Positions 18,140 to 27,250 of a DNA stretch of 64,000 bases are shown piece by piece. Location: assembly GCA_965222015.1 (NCBI GenBank), contig CBDCTL010000024.1, positions 930,001 to 994,000 of the forward strand, in the 5' to 3' direction. A program made the position numbers and the translations under genes. The stretch is from JANQPX01 sp965222015 (lineage in GTDB: Bacteria > Pseudomonadota > Alphaproteobacteria > Geminicoccales > Geminicoccaceae). A model generated the notes under the pieces. The model was not told the origin of the DNA. It saw only the letters and a program-made list of their open reading frames with translations, and searched no databases. Every line of letters begins with the position of its first letter. Position 1 is the stretch's first letter.

Positions 18140-19330
18140 ATGAACGACCAGGCCCCGGCCGACGCCGCGGCGATCACGGCATGGCTGCTCGGCGAGGAGG
18201 TGCGGCGCCTGCCGAACGGCCCTGCCGTCCTCGGGGCGCTCGGCCCGCGCCTTTGTGCCGACGGCCTGCCGCTCGCACGCGCCTCCTTCCACGTGCGCAC
18301 GCTGCATCCGGAACTCTACGGCCTCGGCTTCTACTGGTATCGCGGCCAGGACGACATCCGCATCTTCCAGGCGCCCCACGGCGTCCGCGACACCGATCTC
18401 TACCAGCGAAGTCCCATGCGCCTGATCTTCGACGAGGCAGCACCGGAGCTTCGCCAGTCGCTGGAGCAGGACGATGACGCCTTTTCCTTCCCGCTCTATG
18501 CCGATCTCAAGGCGGAAGGCTTCACCGACTACCTCGCTTTGCCGATCACCTTCACCGACGGCAAGACCCACGGCACCACCTGGACGAGCGACCGAAAGGG
18601 CGGCTTTTCCGAGGGTGACGTCGCGTTGATCCGATCGGTGCTGCCGGCCTTAAGCCTGCTGATCGAGATCCATCTGAACCGCCGGATCGCGATCAACCTG
18701 CTCGACGCCTATGTCGGCCGGCAGGCGGGCGAACGCATCCTCGCCGGCCAGATCACCCGCGGCAGCGGCGAGACGATCCCGGCCGCCATCTGGTTCTCCG
18801 ACCTGCGGGGCTTCACCGCCATGTCGGAGACCGAGGATCGGGACAAGCTGCTCGAGCTCCTGAACCGGTATTTCGATGCGCTTGCCGGCCCCGTGGTCGA
18901 GCGCGGTGGCGAGATCCTAAAATTTATCGGCGACGCCGTGCTCGCCATCTTCCCGCTCGCGCGCGACGACGCCTGCCGCCAGGCGCTGGAGGCCGCACTC
19001 GACGCCGAAAAGGCCCTGTCGGCCGTGAGCGCCGAGCGCGAGGCCGAGGGCAAGCCGGCGCTGGCCTGCGGCATCGCGCTTCATGTCGGCGAGGTGATGT
19101 ACGGCAATATCGGCTCGGTGAGCCGTCTCGACTTCACCGTGATCGGGCCCGCCGTCAACCTCGCCTCGAGGATCGAGGGGCTCTGCAAGTCGCTCGGTCC
19201 GAACATCCTTCTATCCGACGGTTTCGCCGCCCGCTGCGGCGGTGAAACGCCGTTGCGTTCGCTTGGCCGCCACCACCTTCGAGACGTCGTCCGCGAGGTC
19301 GAACTGTTCACGCCCGAGGATGCGCCGTGA
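18140..19330 (+). CDS. Class III adenylate/guanylate cyclase with N-terminal sensor region
   Basis: A 396-residue soluble protein. Residues 1-185 form a GAF-like or otherwise unassigned sensory region also seen in rhizobial cyclases. The class III catalytic domain spans about 200-385. Metal-binding aspartates are in W-F-S-D-L-R-G-F-T and I-G-D-A-V-L-A-I-F. The adenine-selecting lysine is in I-L-K-F-I-G and the aspartate in L-D-F-T-V-I-G. The transition-state asparagine and arginine are in V-N-L-A-S-R. All key residues are present, so cAMP production is likely. The next gene overlaps by 4 bp. Confidence 0.88.
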   Translation: MNDQAPADAAAITAWLLGEEVRRLPNGPAVLGALGPRLCADGLPLARASFHVRTLHPELYGLGFYWYRGQDDIRIFQAPHGVRDTDLYQRSPMRLIFDEAAPELRQSLEQDDDAFSFPLYADLKAEGFTDYLALPITFTDGKTHGTTWTSDRKGGFSEGDVALIRSVLPALSLLIEIHLNRRIAINLLDAYVGRQAGERILAGQITRGSGETIPAAIWFSDLRGFTAMSETEDRDKLLELLNRYFDALAGPVVERGGEILKFIGDAVLAIFPLARDDACRQALEAALDAEKALSAVSAEREAEGKPALACGIALHVGEVMYGNIGSVSRLDFTVIGPAVNLASRIEGLCKSLGPNILLSDGFAARCGGETPLRSLGRHHLRDVVREVELFTPEDAP

Positions 19331-20049
19331 CCCCGCTTCGCCGCCTCGCGCGGCGCTTCGGCTACGATCTCACGCCGCTCAGAAAGGCGAAATCGCCGAA
19401 CGCCCAGCTCATAGCCCTGCTGAAGCACCACCGCATCGACCTCGTCCTCGATGTCGGCGCCAATGTCGGCCAGTATGGCAGGCGCCTGCGCGATGGGGGC
19501 TATGGGGGGCGGATCGTCTCCTTCGAACCTCTCGTATCCGCCCATGAGCGCCTGACGGCGGTGTCCGCGCCGGACCCGGCCTGGACCGTCGCCCCGCCCA
19601 TGGCGATCGGCGATCGTAACGGCGAGGTCGAGATCCAGGTGTCGTCGGAGAGCGACATGAGCTCGATCCTGCCGCAGTCGGATCTCTTGAAGACCATCTC
19701 GCCGAGTTCGGCCATCGAGCGCACCGAGCAAGTCCCCATCCGCCGCCTGGACGGTCTCGCCGAGGACTATGTCGACGCCGAACGCCGCGCGTTCCTGAAG
19801 ATCGACACCCAGGGCTTCGAGCCGGAGGTGCTGGACGGCTCGGCGGCCCTGCTGCCGCGGCTATGCGGCGTGCAGCTCGAAATGTCCCTGCTCCCCATCT
19901 ACCAGGGCGAGCGCGGCTACCGCGCCATGACCGATCGGCTGGAGGCCCTGGGCTTTGCCCTCCACCTGGTACTGCCCGGCTATTTCGAGCGGAAGCTCGC
20001 GCGGATGCTGGAGATCGATGGCGTCTTCATGCGCGAAGACATCGGCTGA
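19327..20049 (+). CDS. FkbM-family methyltransferase
   Basis: A 240-residue SAM-dependent methyltransferase of the FkbM family. The SAM motif L-D-V-G-A-N-V-G-Q-Y is near residue 41, F-E-P-L near 64 and K-I-D-T-Q-G-F-E near 158. FkbM enzymes O-methylate sugars or polyketides and are common in surface-polysaccharide loci. The start is GTG 19327, overlapping the cyclase stop (GTGA), so translation is coupled. The acceptor is unknown. Confidence 0.87.
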   Translation: MTPLRRLARRFGYDLTPLRKAKSPNAQLIALLKHHRIDLVLDVGANVGQYGRRLRDGGYGGRIVSFEPLVSAHERLTAVSAPDPAWTVAPPMAIGDRNGEVEIQVSSESDMSSILPQSDLLKTISPSSAIERTEQVPIRRLDGLAEDYVDAERRAFLKIDTQGFEPEVLDGSAALLPRLCGVQLEMSLLPIYQGERGYRAMTDRLEALGFALHLVLPGYFERKLARMLEIDGVFMREDIG

Positions 20050-20059
20050 GCGCCAGCCT

Positions 20060-21385
20060 TCACAAATCAGACGCGATGATCCTGAAAATCTTCCCCGTTT
20101 CACCGAATGGGCCGAATTCATCATTGGTCAGGATGTAGAGTTCGCCCTCGGCGTCCTCGGCGACGCTGACGATGCGCGTGTCCAGTTCTTTCAGTTTCTC
20201 GAACAACCAGAGATCCCGCCAGCGCTCGGGCGGCGTCGCCAGGAAGATCTGACCGGACGGCTTTTCGAAGGCAGCACTCCAATCGGCGAAGACCAGCTTG
20301 CCGCGAAGCTCGGGCAGCGCCGATCCGCGATAGATCCGGCCGCCGACGACGGCCGTGCCGATGCCGGTCGCGTCGACTTTCGTATCGGGATGCATGACCT
20401 GCATGTTCGGGTATTCGACGATCGGCCATCGGATCGGCGAGCCATCCGGGCCGTGGCGCGGACAGTCCGCTGGCGGCGTTCTCGGGGCGGCGCGATCGAC
20501 GCAGCGGGTGCCCTCGCGGATCGGCCAGCCATAATTGCCGGGGCCGTCGATCAGATAGATCGCCTCCCAGAGCGTCTCGGCGATCGCCGTCGCGAGAAGA
20601 TCGCCACTGCCATTGCTGTCGAAGGCGATGCGGTAGGGATTGCGAAAGCCGAAGGCGTAGATCTCGTCCCGCCCTTCCCTTCCGACGAAGGGATTGTCGT
20701 CGGGAATGCCGTAGCCGGGAAAGCCGCCGTCGACGTCGATGCGCAGGATGCTGCCGAACAGGGACGAGGTGTCCTGGGCGAGCCGATCCCAGTAGAGCTG
20801 GTCCGCCGGCACCTCGAAGGCCGACCAGATCACATCGGGGCCGACCCCGTGAGCGCCGCCGCCGTCACCAAGGCCGATATACAAAAAGCCGTCCGGCCCG
20901 AATGCGAGTCCGCCGCCATTGTGCTTCCGGCTCGGCCAGTCCAGCTCGATCAAGGGACGTTCCGTCCCGAGATTCACCTGATCCTGGTTCGGGGAGAGGG
21001 TCAGTTCGGAGATGCGTCTTGTGTAGTTCCAGCCCTCGGGCGCGCCTTCTCGAAGAGGAGCGGCATAGCTCACATAGAGACGACCGTTGCTCTCGAAATC
21101 GGGATGGAGCGCGAAACCGAGCAGGCCTCGTTCCTCGAAGTCGTTCTTCAGTTCGAGCAGATGCGGGCGAAGGTCGAGCAGCGGCATCTCCGACATGTTG
21201 CCGTCGGCCTCCAGCACGCTGACGATCCCCTGCTGCTCGACCACGAACAGCCGGCCGCTGCCGTCGTCGGGATCGGCGAGATCGATCGGTGCCGTCAGCC
21301 CTTCGACGACGGTTTCGAGCTCGACCGCTGCGAGCGGCGCGTTCACCATGCACAGGAAAAGAAGGACAGGCGAAAGGCGTTTCAT
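20060..21385 (-). CDS. Periplasmic PQQ-dependent sugar (glucose/sorbosone) dehydrogenase-family protein
   Basis: A 441-residue exported beta-propeller of the GSDH family: signal peptide at about 1-21, then repeated blade motifs including L-L-G-F-A-L-H-P-D-F, N-G-G-G-L-A-F-G-P-D-G and E-I-Y-A-F-G-F-R-N-P. The catalytic-type histidine region H-N-G-G-G is present. Members oxidise aldoses with PQQ, though several YliI-like members have unknown substrates. It is the last gene of a five-gene minus-strand operon, 14 bp after the hydrolase gene. ATG 21385 gives a proper signal peptide. Confidence 0.85.
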   Translation of the reverse strand: MKRLSPVLLFLCMVNAPLAAVELETVVEGLTAPIDLADPDDGSGRLFVVEQQGIVSVLEADGNMSEMPLLDLRPHLLELKNDFEERGLLGFALHPDFESNGRLYVSYAAPLREGAPEGWNYTRRISELTLSPNQDQVNLGTERPLIELDWPSRKHNGGGLAFGPDGFLYIGLGDGGGAHGVGPDVIWSAFEVPADQLYWDRLAQDTSSLFGSILRIDVDGGFPGYGIPDDNPFVGREGRDEIYAFGFRNPYRIAFDSNGSGDLLATAIAETLWEAIYLIDGPGNYGWPIREGTRCVDRAAPRTPPADCPRHGPDGSPIRWPIVEYPNMQVMHPDTKVDATGIGTAVVGGRIYRGSALPELRGKLVFADWSAAFEKPSGQIFLATPPERWRDLWLFEKLKELDTRIVSVAEDAEGELYILTNDEFGPFGETGKIFRIIASDL

Positions 21386-21399
21386 GTCACTTTTTTCTC

Positions 21400-22266
21400 T
21401 CACTTGAAGAACGCCCTGATTTCGTCGGCGGCGCGGTCCGGGTTTTCGTAATGCACGAAATGGCCGCAGTCCTCCGCGACGTCGACCGAGACGTCCTCGA
21501 ACGCCTCGGGCAGGACATCGGCCCACTCGGCCCGCAGGATCGGATCGTGACGCCCCCAGACCACGCGCGCCGGCACCTTGATTTTTTCGGGCTTCGGTGC
21601 GGTACCGGCCATCACGGCCAGCCTCGGCGCGTTCTGGCTGATGTAGAAATTGAACCCGCCCTGCAGCACGCCCGGCCGCATGAAGTTGTCGACCCAGCGC
21701 TCCAGCACGTCGTCGAAAGCGTCCTTCCTGTGGGACCAGTGTCGTAGAAAAAAACCGATATGCGCCCGGCAGTTTTCGCGCGAGCTTCCGACGACATCGG
21801 CGGCATAGGGCATCTGGTGGAAGGTCTGATACCAGATCTGGTTGATGTGCGCAGGATCCCGCCAGCGCGCGCCGACGCCATGGGTCGGGCAGTTGAAGAA
21901 CAAGAGCTTGTCGCAGCACTCGGGATGACGGCGTCCGAGGCTCTGCATGACATAGGCACCGATGTCGTGGCCGACGAAGCCGGCACGCTCCAGCGCGAGC
22001 GCGTCCATCAGCGCCAGAATGTCGTCCGCGAGCACGTCCGCGCCCGCCTGGTCCGTGGGTTCGGGGTTCGGATTGTCGCTCTCGCCGAAGCCTCGGAAAT
22101 CAGGGGCGATCAGGCGAAAGCGGTTCGCGAGCCTTTCCATCACCGGCTCCCAGGTCGCCCAGAATTCCGGCCAGCCATGCAGCAGGATCAGCGGCGCGCC
22201 GTCACCTGCCTCGGCTACATGCAGGCGAAGGCCGCGTGCGGTGACATGTCGATGTCGAATGGTCAT
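21400..22266 (-). CDS. Alpha/beta hydrolase, epoxide hydrolase/haloacid dehalogenase type
   Basis: A 288-residue alpha/beta-hydrolase. The oxyanion motif is H-G-W-P-E-F-W near residue 31. The nucleophile is aspartate in F-V-G-H-D-I-G-A, and the histidine is in D-C-G-H-F-V. An Asp nucleophile points to epoxide hydrolase or fluoroacetate dehalogenase chemistry rather than an esterase. The substrate is unknown. It is separated from fumarase by 25 bp and is in the same operon. Confidence 0.86.
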   Translation of the reverse strand: MTIRHRHVTARGLRLHVAEAGDGAPLILLHGWPEFWATWEPVMERLANRFRLIAPDFRGFGESDNPNPEPTDQAGADVLADDILALMDALALERAGFVGHDIGAYVMQSLGRRHPECCDKLLFFNCPTHGVGARWRDPAHINQIWYQTFHQMPYAADVVGSSRENCRAHIGFFLRHWSHRKDAFDDVLERWVDNFMRPGVLQGGFNFYISQNAPRLAVMAGTAPKPEKIKVPARVVWGRHDPILRAEWADVLPEAFEDVSVDVAEDCGHFVHYENPDRAADEIRAFFK

Positions 22267-22291
22267 GCGCTGCCCCCAGGTCGAGAGGTCG

Positions 22292-23803
22292 TCACGACGG
22301 CACGGCTTCCCGCCGCCATTTCGCGGGGCCGGTCCGATGCACGGATTGTCCGCGGCAGTCGACCGCGACCATGACCGGCATGTCCTCGACGCGAAGCCGA
22401 TAGATCGCCTCCATGCCGAGATCCTGAAACGCTACCGGTTCGGCCTCGCGAATCGCCTTCGAGACCAGATAGGCGGCCCCGCCGACCGCGATCAGATAGG
22501 CGGCCCCATGTCTCTCGATCGCGTCGATCGCCTCCGACCCTCGTTCCGCCTTGCCGATCATCAGCCGAAGGCCGGTCGCCGCGAGAATGCGATCGGTGAA
22601 GCGGTCCATGCGGGTCGCGGTGGTCGGTCCGGCGGGGCCGATCACCTCGTCGCCGACCGCATCGACCGGGCCGACATAGTAGATGGCGCGTCCCCGGAGA
22701 TCGACCGGCAGCTCGCCGCCGGCGCCCAGGATCTCGACCATGCGCTTATGCGCGGCGTCGCGGCCTGTATAGAGCGTGCCGTTCAGCAAGAGCGTCTCGC
22801 CCGGCGTGAGCGACCGGACCATTTCGTCGGAGAGGTCGTCGAGATCGATCCTTCGCGCATGGGCACTCGCCTGATCCAGAAGAATCTCCGGCCAGTCGGC
22901 GAGATCGGGCGGCGTGAGCACGGCGGGCCCGGTGCCGTCGAGCGTGAAATGCACATGGCGGGTTGCAGCACAGTTCGGGATCAGGCCAACCGGAAGGGAC
23001 GCGGCGTGGGTCGGAAAGCTTTTGATTTTCACGTCGAGCACGGTGGTCAGACCGCCCAACCCCTGCGCCCCGATGCCGAGCGCGTTCACCCGGTCATGGA
23101 TCTCGATCCGGAGTTGCTCGATCCGGTTCCGTGGCCCGCGGCGCCTGAGGTCAGAAAAATCGATCGGCTCGTTCAGTGCCTGCTTCGCCAGCAGCATCGC
23201 CCGATCCGAGCTACCGCCCACGCCGATGCCGAGATAGCCGGGCGGGCACCAGCCTGCACCGAGGGTCTCGACGGTGTTCACGACCCAGTCCGCGACGGAT
23301 TCCGAAGGTTCCAGCACCGTGAATTTCGCCTTGTTCTCGGACCCGCCGCCCTTGGCCGAAACGTGGACGGAAAGGACGTCGCCCTCGACCATCTCGACAT
23401 GCAGCATGGCCGGCGTGTTGTCGCCACTGTTCTTCCGGCTGTCCAGCGGATCGACCACGACCGAGGCACGAAGCGGGTTGGCATCGTGGCGGTAGGCGCG
23501 CCGCACCGCCTCGTCCACCACCTCCTGCAGCGGCCGGGAAATGTCGAGCCGGGCGCCGACGCCAAGCTCCAAAAAGACATTGGCGACGCCGGTGTCCTGG
23601 CAGATCGGGCGCCTGCCGATCGCCGCCATGCGCGAATTCACCAGGATCTGCGCGATCGCGTTCCTGGCACCCTCGGCCTCCTCGCGCTCATAGGAGGCGG
23701 CGAGCGCCCTGATATAGTCCGGCGGGTGATAATAGGAGACGTATTGAAGCGCGTCCGCGATGCTGTCGATCAGGTCGCTTTCCGTGATCACCGCCCCGCT
23801 CAC
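22292..23803 (-). CDS. Class I fumarate hydratase (iron-sulfur)
   Basis: A 503-residue class I fumarase (alpha and beta regions fused). Three cysteines fit the [4Fe-4S] cluster: C68 in P-I-C-Q-D-T-G, one in P-N-C-A-A-T-R and one in G-W-C-P-P-G. The G-P-T-T-A-T-R-M-D segment marks the C-terminal domain. It interconverts fumarate and malate, or a related dicarboxylate such as mesaconate or tartrate. The start is taken as GTG 23803, overlapping the upstream stop (GTGA). Placement in a catabolic operon suggests a specialised rather than housekeeping copy. Confidence 0.9.
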   Translation of the reverse strand: MSGAVITESDLIDSIADALQYVSYYHPPDYIRALAASYEREEAEGARNAIAQILVNSRMAAIGRRPICQDTGVANVFLELGVGARLDISRPLQEVVDEAVRRAYRHDANPLRASVVVDPLDSRKNSGDNTPAMLHVEMVEGDVLSVHVSAKGGGSENKAKFTVLEPSESVADWVVNTVETLGAGWCPPGYLGIGVGGSSDRAMLLAKQALNEPIDFSDLRRRGPRNRIEQLRIEIHDRVNALGIGAQGLGGLTTVLDVKIKSFPTHAASLPVGLIPNCAATRHVHFTLDGTGPAVLTPPDLADWPEILLDQASAHARRIDLDDLSDEMVRSLTPGETLLLNGTLYTGRDAAHKRMVEILGAGGELPVDLRGRAIYYVGPVDAVGDEVIGPAGPTTATRMDRFTDRILAATGLRLMIGKAERGSEAIDAIERHGAAYLIAVGGAAYLVSKAIREAEPVAFQDLGMEAIYRLRVEDMPVMVAVDCRGQSVHRTGPAKWRREAVPS

Positions 23804-25005
23804 CCTGCCGTCTCCCACCTGAAGAAATCCTGCCCGTCCTTTTCGAGATGGCGGTTCAGGATCATCTTGTGGACTTCGTCCGCGCCGTCGACCAGGCGGG
23901 CCTGGCGGGCGTAGCGGTAGATCCATTCCAGCACCGTGTCCTTGGAATAGCCGCGCGCCCCGTTGATCTGGATCCCGACGTCCGCCGCCCTGTGCAGGAG
24001 GTTGGCGACGTGGATTTTGGCCATCGACACCTCTTTTTGCGCATAGCCGCCGCGGTCGATCTCCCACGCCGCCTTCATCACCAGCAGGCGGCCGATCTCG
24101 ATCTGCATGGCGAGATCGCCGAGCATCACCTGCACGCTCTCCCGATCGGCGAGACGCACGCCGAAGCCTTCGCGCCGATCGGCATAGTCCTGCGCGATCT
24201 CCACCGAGCGCCTGGCGAGGCCGAGCCAGCGCATGCAGTGGGTGAGGCGCGCCGGGCCGAGGCGGGTTTGCGTCACCTTGAGCCCGCGGCCCTCTTCCAA
24301 AAGAACGTTCTCTTTCGGAATGCGCAGGCCGTCGAATTCCAATTCACAATGGCCGCCATGCTCCTCCGGGCCCATGATCTCGATGCGGCGGAGGATCGAC
24401 CAGCCGGGGTCGTCCCGGTGAAAGAGAAAGGCGGTGTGGCCGCGCCTCGCATCCTCGGACGTGCGCGCGATCAGGATGAAATGGGCGGCCTCCTCGGCGC
24501 CGGTGATGAACCATTTTCGACCGCTGATCACGTAGTCGTCGCCGTCGCGCGCCGCCGAGGTCCGCATCATGCCGGGATCGGAGCCGCCGCCCGGATGGGG
24601 CTCGGTCATGATGAAGGCGGAGCGCACGTCGCCGTCCACGATCGGCTTCAGCCAGCGTTCTTTCTGGGCTTCGGTGCCGAGTGCCTCCAAGACCATCATA
24701 TTGCCGTCGTCGGGTGCGGCCGCATTGAAGCAGACCGGGCCGAAGATCGAGCGGTTCATGGCTTCGTAGCAGACCGCCATGCCGGTCTTGCCGATGCCGA
24801 GCCCGCCGGTTTCGGGCTTTAGCTGCGGGCACCAGATCCCCTCGGCCCGCGCCTTTTCGCGCATCGCCCGGAGCGGTCCGGGCGCGATGTTTTCGTGCGC
24901 GTCATAGGCGTTTGGATCGGCTTCGAGCGGGATCAGATTTTTTTCGACGAAGGCGGCGATTCGGTCCCTGAGATCGGCGACGTCTTTCGGGATGGTGAAG
25001 TCCAT
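23800..25005 (-). CDS. Acyl-CoA dehydrogenase family protein (ACAD10/11-like)
   Basis: A 401-residue FAD-dependent acyl-CoA dehydrogenase. The FAD/substrate segments F-I-M-T-E-P and W-F-I-T-G-A are in the middle domain and an R-Y-A-R motif is near the C-terminus. The C-terminal sequence G-A-R-G-Y-S-K-D-T-V-L-E-W resembles ACAD10/11-type enzymes. It introduces a 2,3-double bond into an acyl-CoA; chain specificity is unknown. It lies between the SDR (8 bp upstream) and fumarase (4-bp overlap), so the genes form one transcription unit. Confidence 0.87.
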   Translation of the reverse strand: MDFTIPKDVADLRDRIAAFVEKNLIPLEADPNAYDAHENIAPGPLRAMREKARAEGIWCPQLKPETGGLGIGKTGMAVCYEAMNRSIFGPVCFNAAAPDDGNMMVLEALGTEAQKERWLKPIVDGDVRSAFIMTEPHPGGGSDPGMMRTSAARDGDDYVISGRKWFITGAEEAAHFILIARTSEDARRGHTAFLFHRDDPGWSILRRIEIMGPEEHGGHCELEFDGLRIPKENVLLEEGRGLKVTQTRLGPARLTHCMRWLGLARRSVEIAQDYADRREGFGVRLADRESVQVMLGDLAMQIEIGRLLVMKAAWEIDRGGYAQKEVSMAKIHVANLLHRAADVGIQINGARGYSKDTVLEWIYRYARQARLVDGADEVHKMILNRHLEKDGQDFFRWETAG

Positions 25006-25013
25006 CGGTGCTC

Positions 25014-25763
25014 TCACAGTCCTGAAACGAGGTGCCCGCCGTCGACCGCGAGGACGGCGCCGGTCATGTAGGCGGAAGCGTCCGAGGCGAGCAGCAAAAG
25101 CGGTCCGTCGAGATCTTCGAGCCTGCCGAGGCGTCGCTGCGGGATGCGCTTGACCATCGCCTTGCCCGCATCGCTGTCGAAGAAATCCGCATTGATCGGC
25201 GTCTTCACATAGCCCGGACAGAGCGCGTTCACCCGGATGTTGTGGCGTGCCCACTCCAGCGCCAGCGCCTTAGTGAGCTGCGCGACCGCGGCCTTGGAGG
25301 CGGCGTAGGCGGCGAGGTTGCCGGCGACGCGAAGGGCGAGGATCGAGGCGATGTTCACGATCGCGCCGCCGCCCGTCTCCTTCATGGCGGCAGCCGCTGC
25401 TTTGGCCACGGCGAAGACGCCGGTGAGGTTGGTGTCGATCACCGACTGAAAATCGGCCATCGGGGTGTCGAGCGCGCTTTTGCCGGAACCGCTGATCCCG
25501 GCATTGTTGACGACCACGTCGAACGCCCGCCCCGCCTCGAACAGGGCGGCGATGCTCGAGGGATCGGTGACGTCCAGCGCCGCGGCCTCGGCCCGGCGAC
25601 CCGTCTCGACGAGCGCTTTCGCCTCCGCCTCGACCCGGTCGGCGCGACGCGCGGCGAGCGTCACCGCAGCCCCGGCACCCGCGAGCGTCCGCGCGAAATG
25701 CAGGCCGAGACCGCCGGACGCACCGGTCACGAGCGCGCGCTTGCCCTCGAGTGTGATCTCCAT
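25014..25763 (-). CDS. Short-chain dehydrogenase/reductase
   Basis: A 249-residue classical SDR: cofactor motif T-G-A-S-G-G-L-G near residue 12, N-N-A-G near 87, and catalytic Y-x-x-x-K in Y-A-A-S-K with the upstream serine in N-I-A-S. It has the C-terminal V-D-G-G-H segment common to this family. It is the first gene of the five-gene operon. The ATG at 25763 has GGAG 10-12 nt upstream. The substrate is a hydroxyacyl, sugar or alcohol; I cannot say which. Confidence 0.88.
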   Translation of the reverse strand: MEITLEGKRALVTGASGGLGLHFARTLAGAGAAVTLAARRADRVEAEAKALVETGRRAEAAALDVTDPSSIAALFEAGRAFDVVVNNAGISGSGKSALDTPMADFQSVIDTNLTGVFAVAKAAAAAMKETGGGAIVNIASILALRVAGNLAAYAASKAAVAQLTKALALEWARHNIRVNALCPGYVKTPINADFFDSDAGKAMVKRIPQRRLGRLEDLDGPLLLLASDASAYMTGAVLAVDGGHLVSGL

Positions 25764-25996
25764 GATGTCGTTCTCCGCCGTCCCCGATCCGGTCGGGTCA
25801 GCGGGATCTCGGTCCCGCGATGCCGCCAGATCGGTGATCGTTCGAGCCACCCTCAGAGCAGGATGTGCAGAGCCTCCTGTGACCCGTCAAGCGCCGGATG
25901 GACGACAGGCATGACTTTGTCGCAAAGTCGATCGACGTGGCCCGCACGCCCGCGCGCATTTTTGCAATGGCTGGCGGCAATATCGGAGGAGCGAAG
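25764..25996. promoter_or_regulatory. Divergent promoter region, SDR operon versus RuBisCO-like gene
   Basis: The 233 bp between two divergently transcribed catabolic units has no gene of its own and must carry both promoters. I cannot place a convincing -35/-10 pair or operator. Confidence 0.4.
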
Positions 25997-27250
25997 GTGA
26001 GTGTCCGTTTCGAAGCCGATTATCTGATCGAAACGCCGATCGAGCCCGAGCGCGCCGCGGATGCCATGGCCGGCGAGCAGTCGTCCGGCACCTTCGTCGC
26101 CATCCCCGGCGAGACGGCGGAGCTGAAGGCGCGTTCGGCGGCAAGGGTCGAGCGCGTCGAGACGATCGGGACCGTCGCCGATCCGTCGCTTCCGGGCGCC
26201 GTGAAAGCGGGCGGACGGGACATCACGCGCGCCAAGGTCACCCTCTCCTGGCCGCTCGACAATATCGGCCCCGATCTCTTGAACCTGATGGCTACGGTCG
26301 CCGGCAATCTCTTCGAACTGCAGCAGGTCTCCGGCCTTCGCCTGCTCGACATGCGCCTCCCCGACGCCTTCGCCGAGGCCTGTCCCGGCCCGAAATTCGG
26401 CATCGAGGGGACGAGGCGGCTTTCCGGCGTGACGTCCGGGCCGCTGATCGGCACGATCGTCAAGCCGAGCGTCGGCCTCGGCCCCGAGGAGACGGCGGCG
26501 CTGGTGAAGACGCTCGCCCGCGCGGGCATCGATTTCGTCAAGGACGACGAACTGCAGGCGAACGGTCCCCGCTGCCCGTTCGAGGCGCGGGTGCGCGCGG
26601 TGATGCGCGTGGTCGAGGACCATGCCGAGGCGACCGGCAAGAAGGTGATGGTCGCCTTCAACCTGACCGGCGAGATCGACGACATGCGCCGGCGCCACGA
26701 CCTCGTGCGCGATCTCGGCGGGACCTGCGTCATGGCGAGCCTGAACTCGGTGGGGCTCGCCGGCATGATCGCGCTCGCCCGCCACACCGACCTTCCGATC
26801 CACGCTCACCGGAACGGATGGGGCGGCCTGTCCCGCCATCCCGCACTCGGCTGGTCCTATGCCGCCTGGTCGAAATTCTGGCGGCTTGCGGGCGCTGACC
26901 ACATGCATGTGAACGGCCTCCAGAACAAGTTTTCCGAGAGCGACGACAGCGTGATCGCCTCCGCCCGCTCCCTGCTCGACCCCATGTTCGACACGAAAAG
27001 CTGCGTCGTCATGCCGGTCTTTTCGTCCGGCCAGTCCGCCGTGCAGCCGCCTGAAACCTATCGACGGCTGGGCTCGGCGGACCTGATCTACGCGGCCGGC
27101 GGCGGCATCATGGCGCATCCGGACGGCCCCGCCACCGGCGTGCAGAGCCTGCGCGACGCCTGGGACGCAGCGATCGCCGGCATTCCCGCCGATGCCTACG
27201 CGATGGACCACCCGGCACTCGCCCGCGCGCTGGAGCGCTACCGCTCGTGA
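25997..27250 (+). CDS. oiaX: RuBisCO-like protein (probable OiaX, 3-oxo-isoapionate-4-phosphate transcarboxylase/hydrolase)
   Basis: A 417-residue form IV RuBisCO-like protein. Retained landmarks are G-T-I-V-K-P (K156), the carbamylation/metal motif V-K-D-D-E (K182, D183-184, E185), H-A-H-R-N-G, N-K-F-S-E and G-G-G-I-M-A-H-P. In the D-apiose pathways described by Carter and colleagues, an RLP called OiaX splits 3-oxo-isoapionate-4-phosphate to 3-phosphoglycerate and glycolate, working with a DUF1537 kinase. The same pair is adjacent here, overlapping by 4 bp. GTG 25997 is chosen for its GGAGGAG site; an ATG at 25967 is possible. Other RLP reactions remain possible. Confidence 0.72.
   Translation: MSVRFEADYLIETPIEPERAADAMAGEQSSGTFVAIPGETAELKARSAARVERVETIGTVADPSLPGAVKAGGRDITRAKVTLSWPLDNIGPDLLNLMATVAGNLFELQQVSGLRLLDMRLPDAFAEACPGPKFGIEGTRRLSGVTSGPLIGTIVKPSVGLGPEETAALVKTLARAGIDFVKDDELQANGPRCPFEARVRAVMRVVEDHAEATGKKVMVAFNLTGEIDDMRRRHDLVRDLGGTCVMASLNSVGLAGMIALARHTDLPIHAHRNGWGGLSRHPALGWSYAAWSKFWRLAGADHMHVNGLQNKFSESDDSVIASARSLLDPMFDTKSCVVMPVFSSGQSAVQPPETYRRLGSADLIYAAGGGIMAHPDGPATGVQSLRDAWDAAIAGIPADAYAMDHPALARALERYRS

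Noticed and set aside
22292..24067. Longer fumarase reading frame starting inside the acyl-CoA dehydrogenase gene
   Set aside because: The additional segment is Arg/Pro-rich shadow sequence; GTG 23803 with the GTGA overlap fits the operon.
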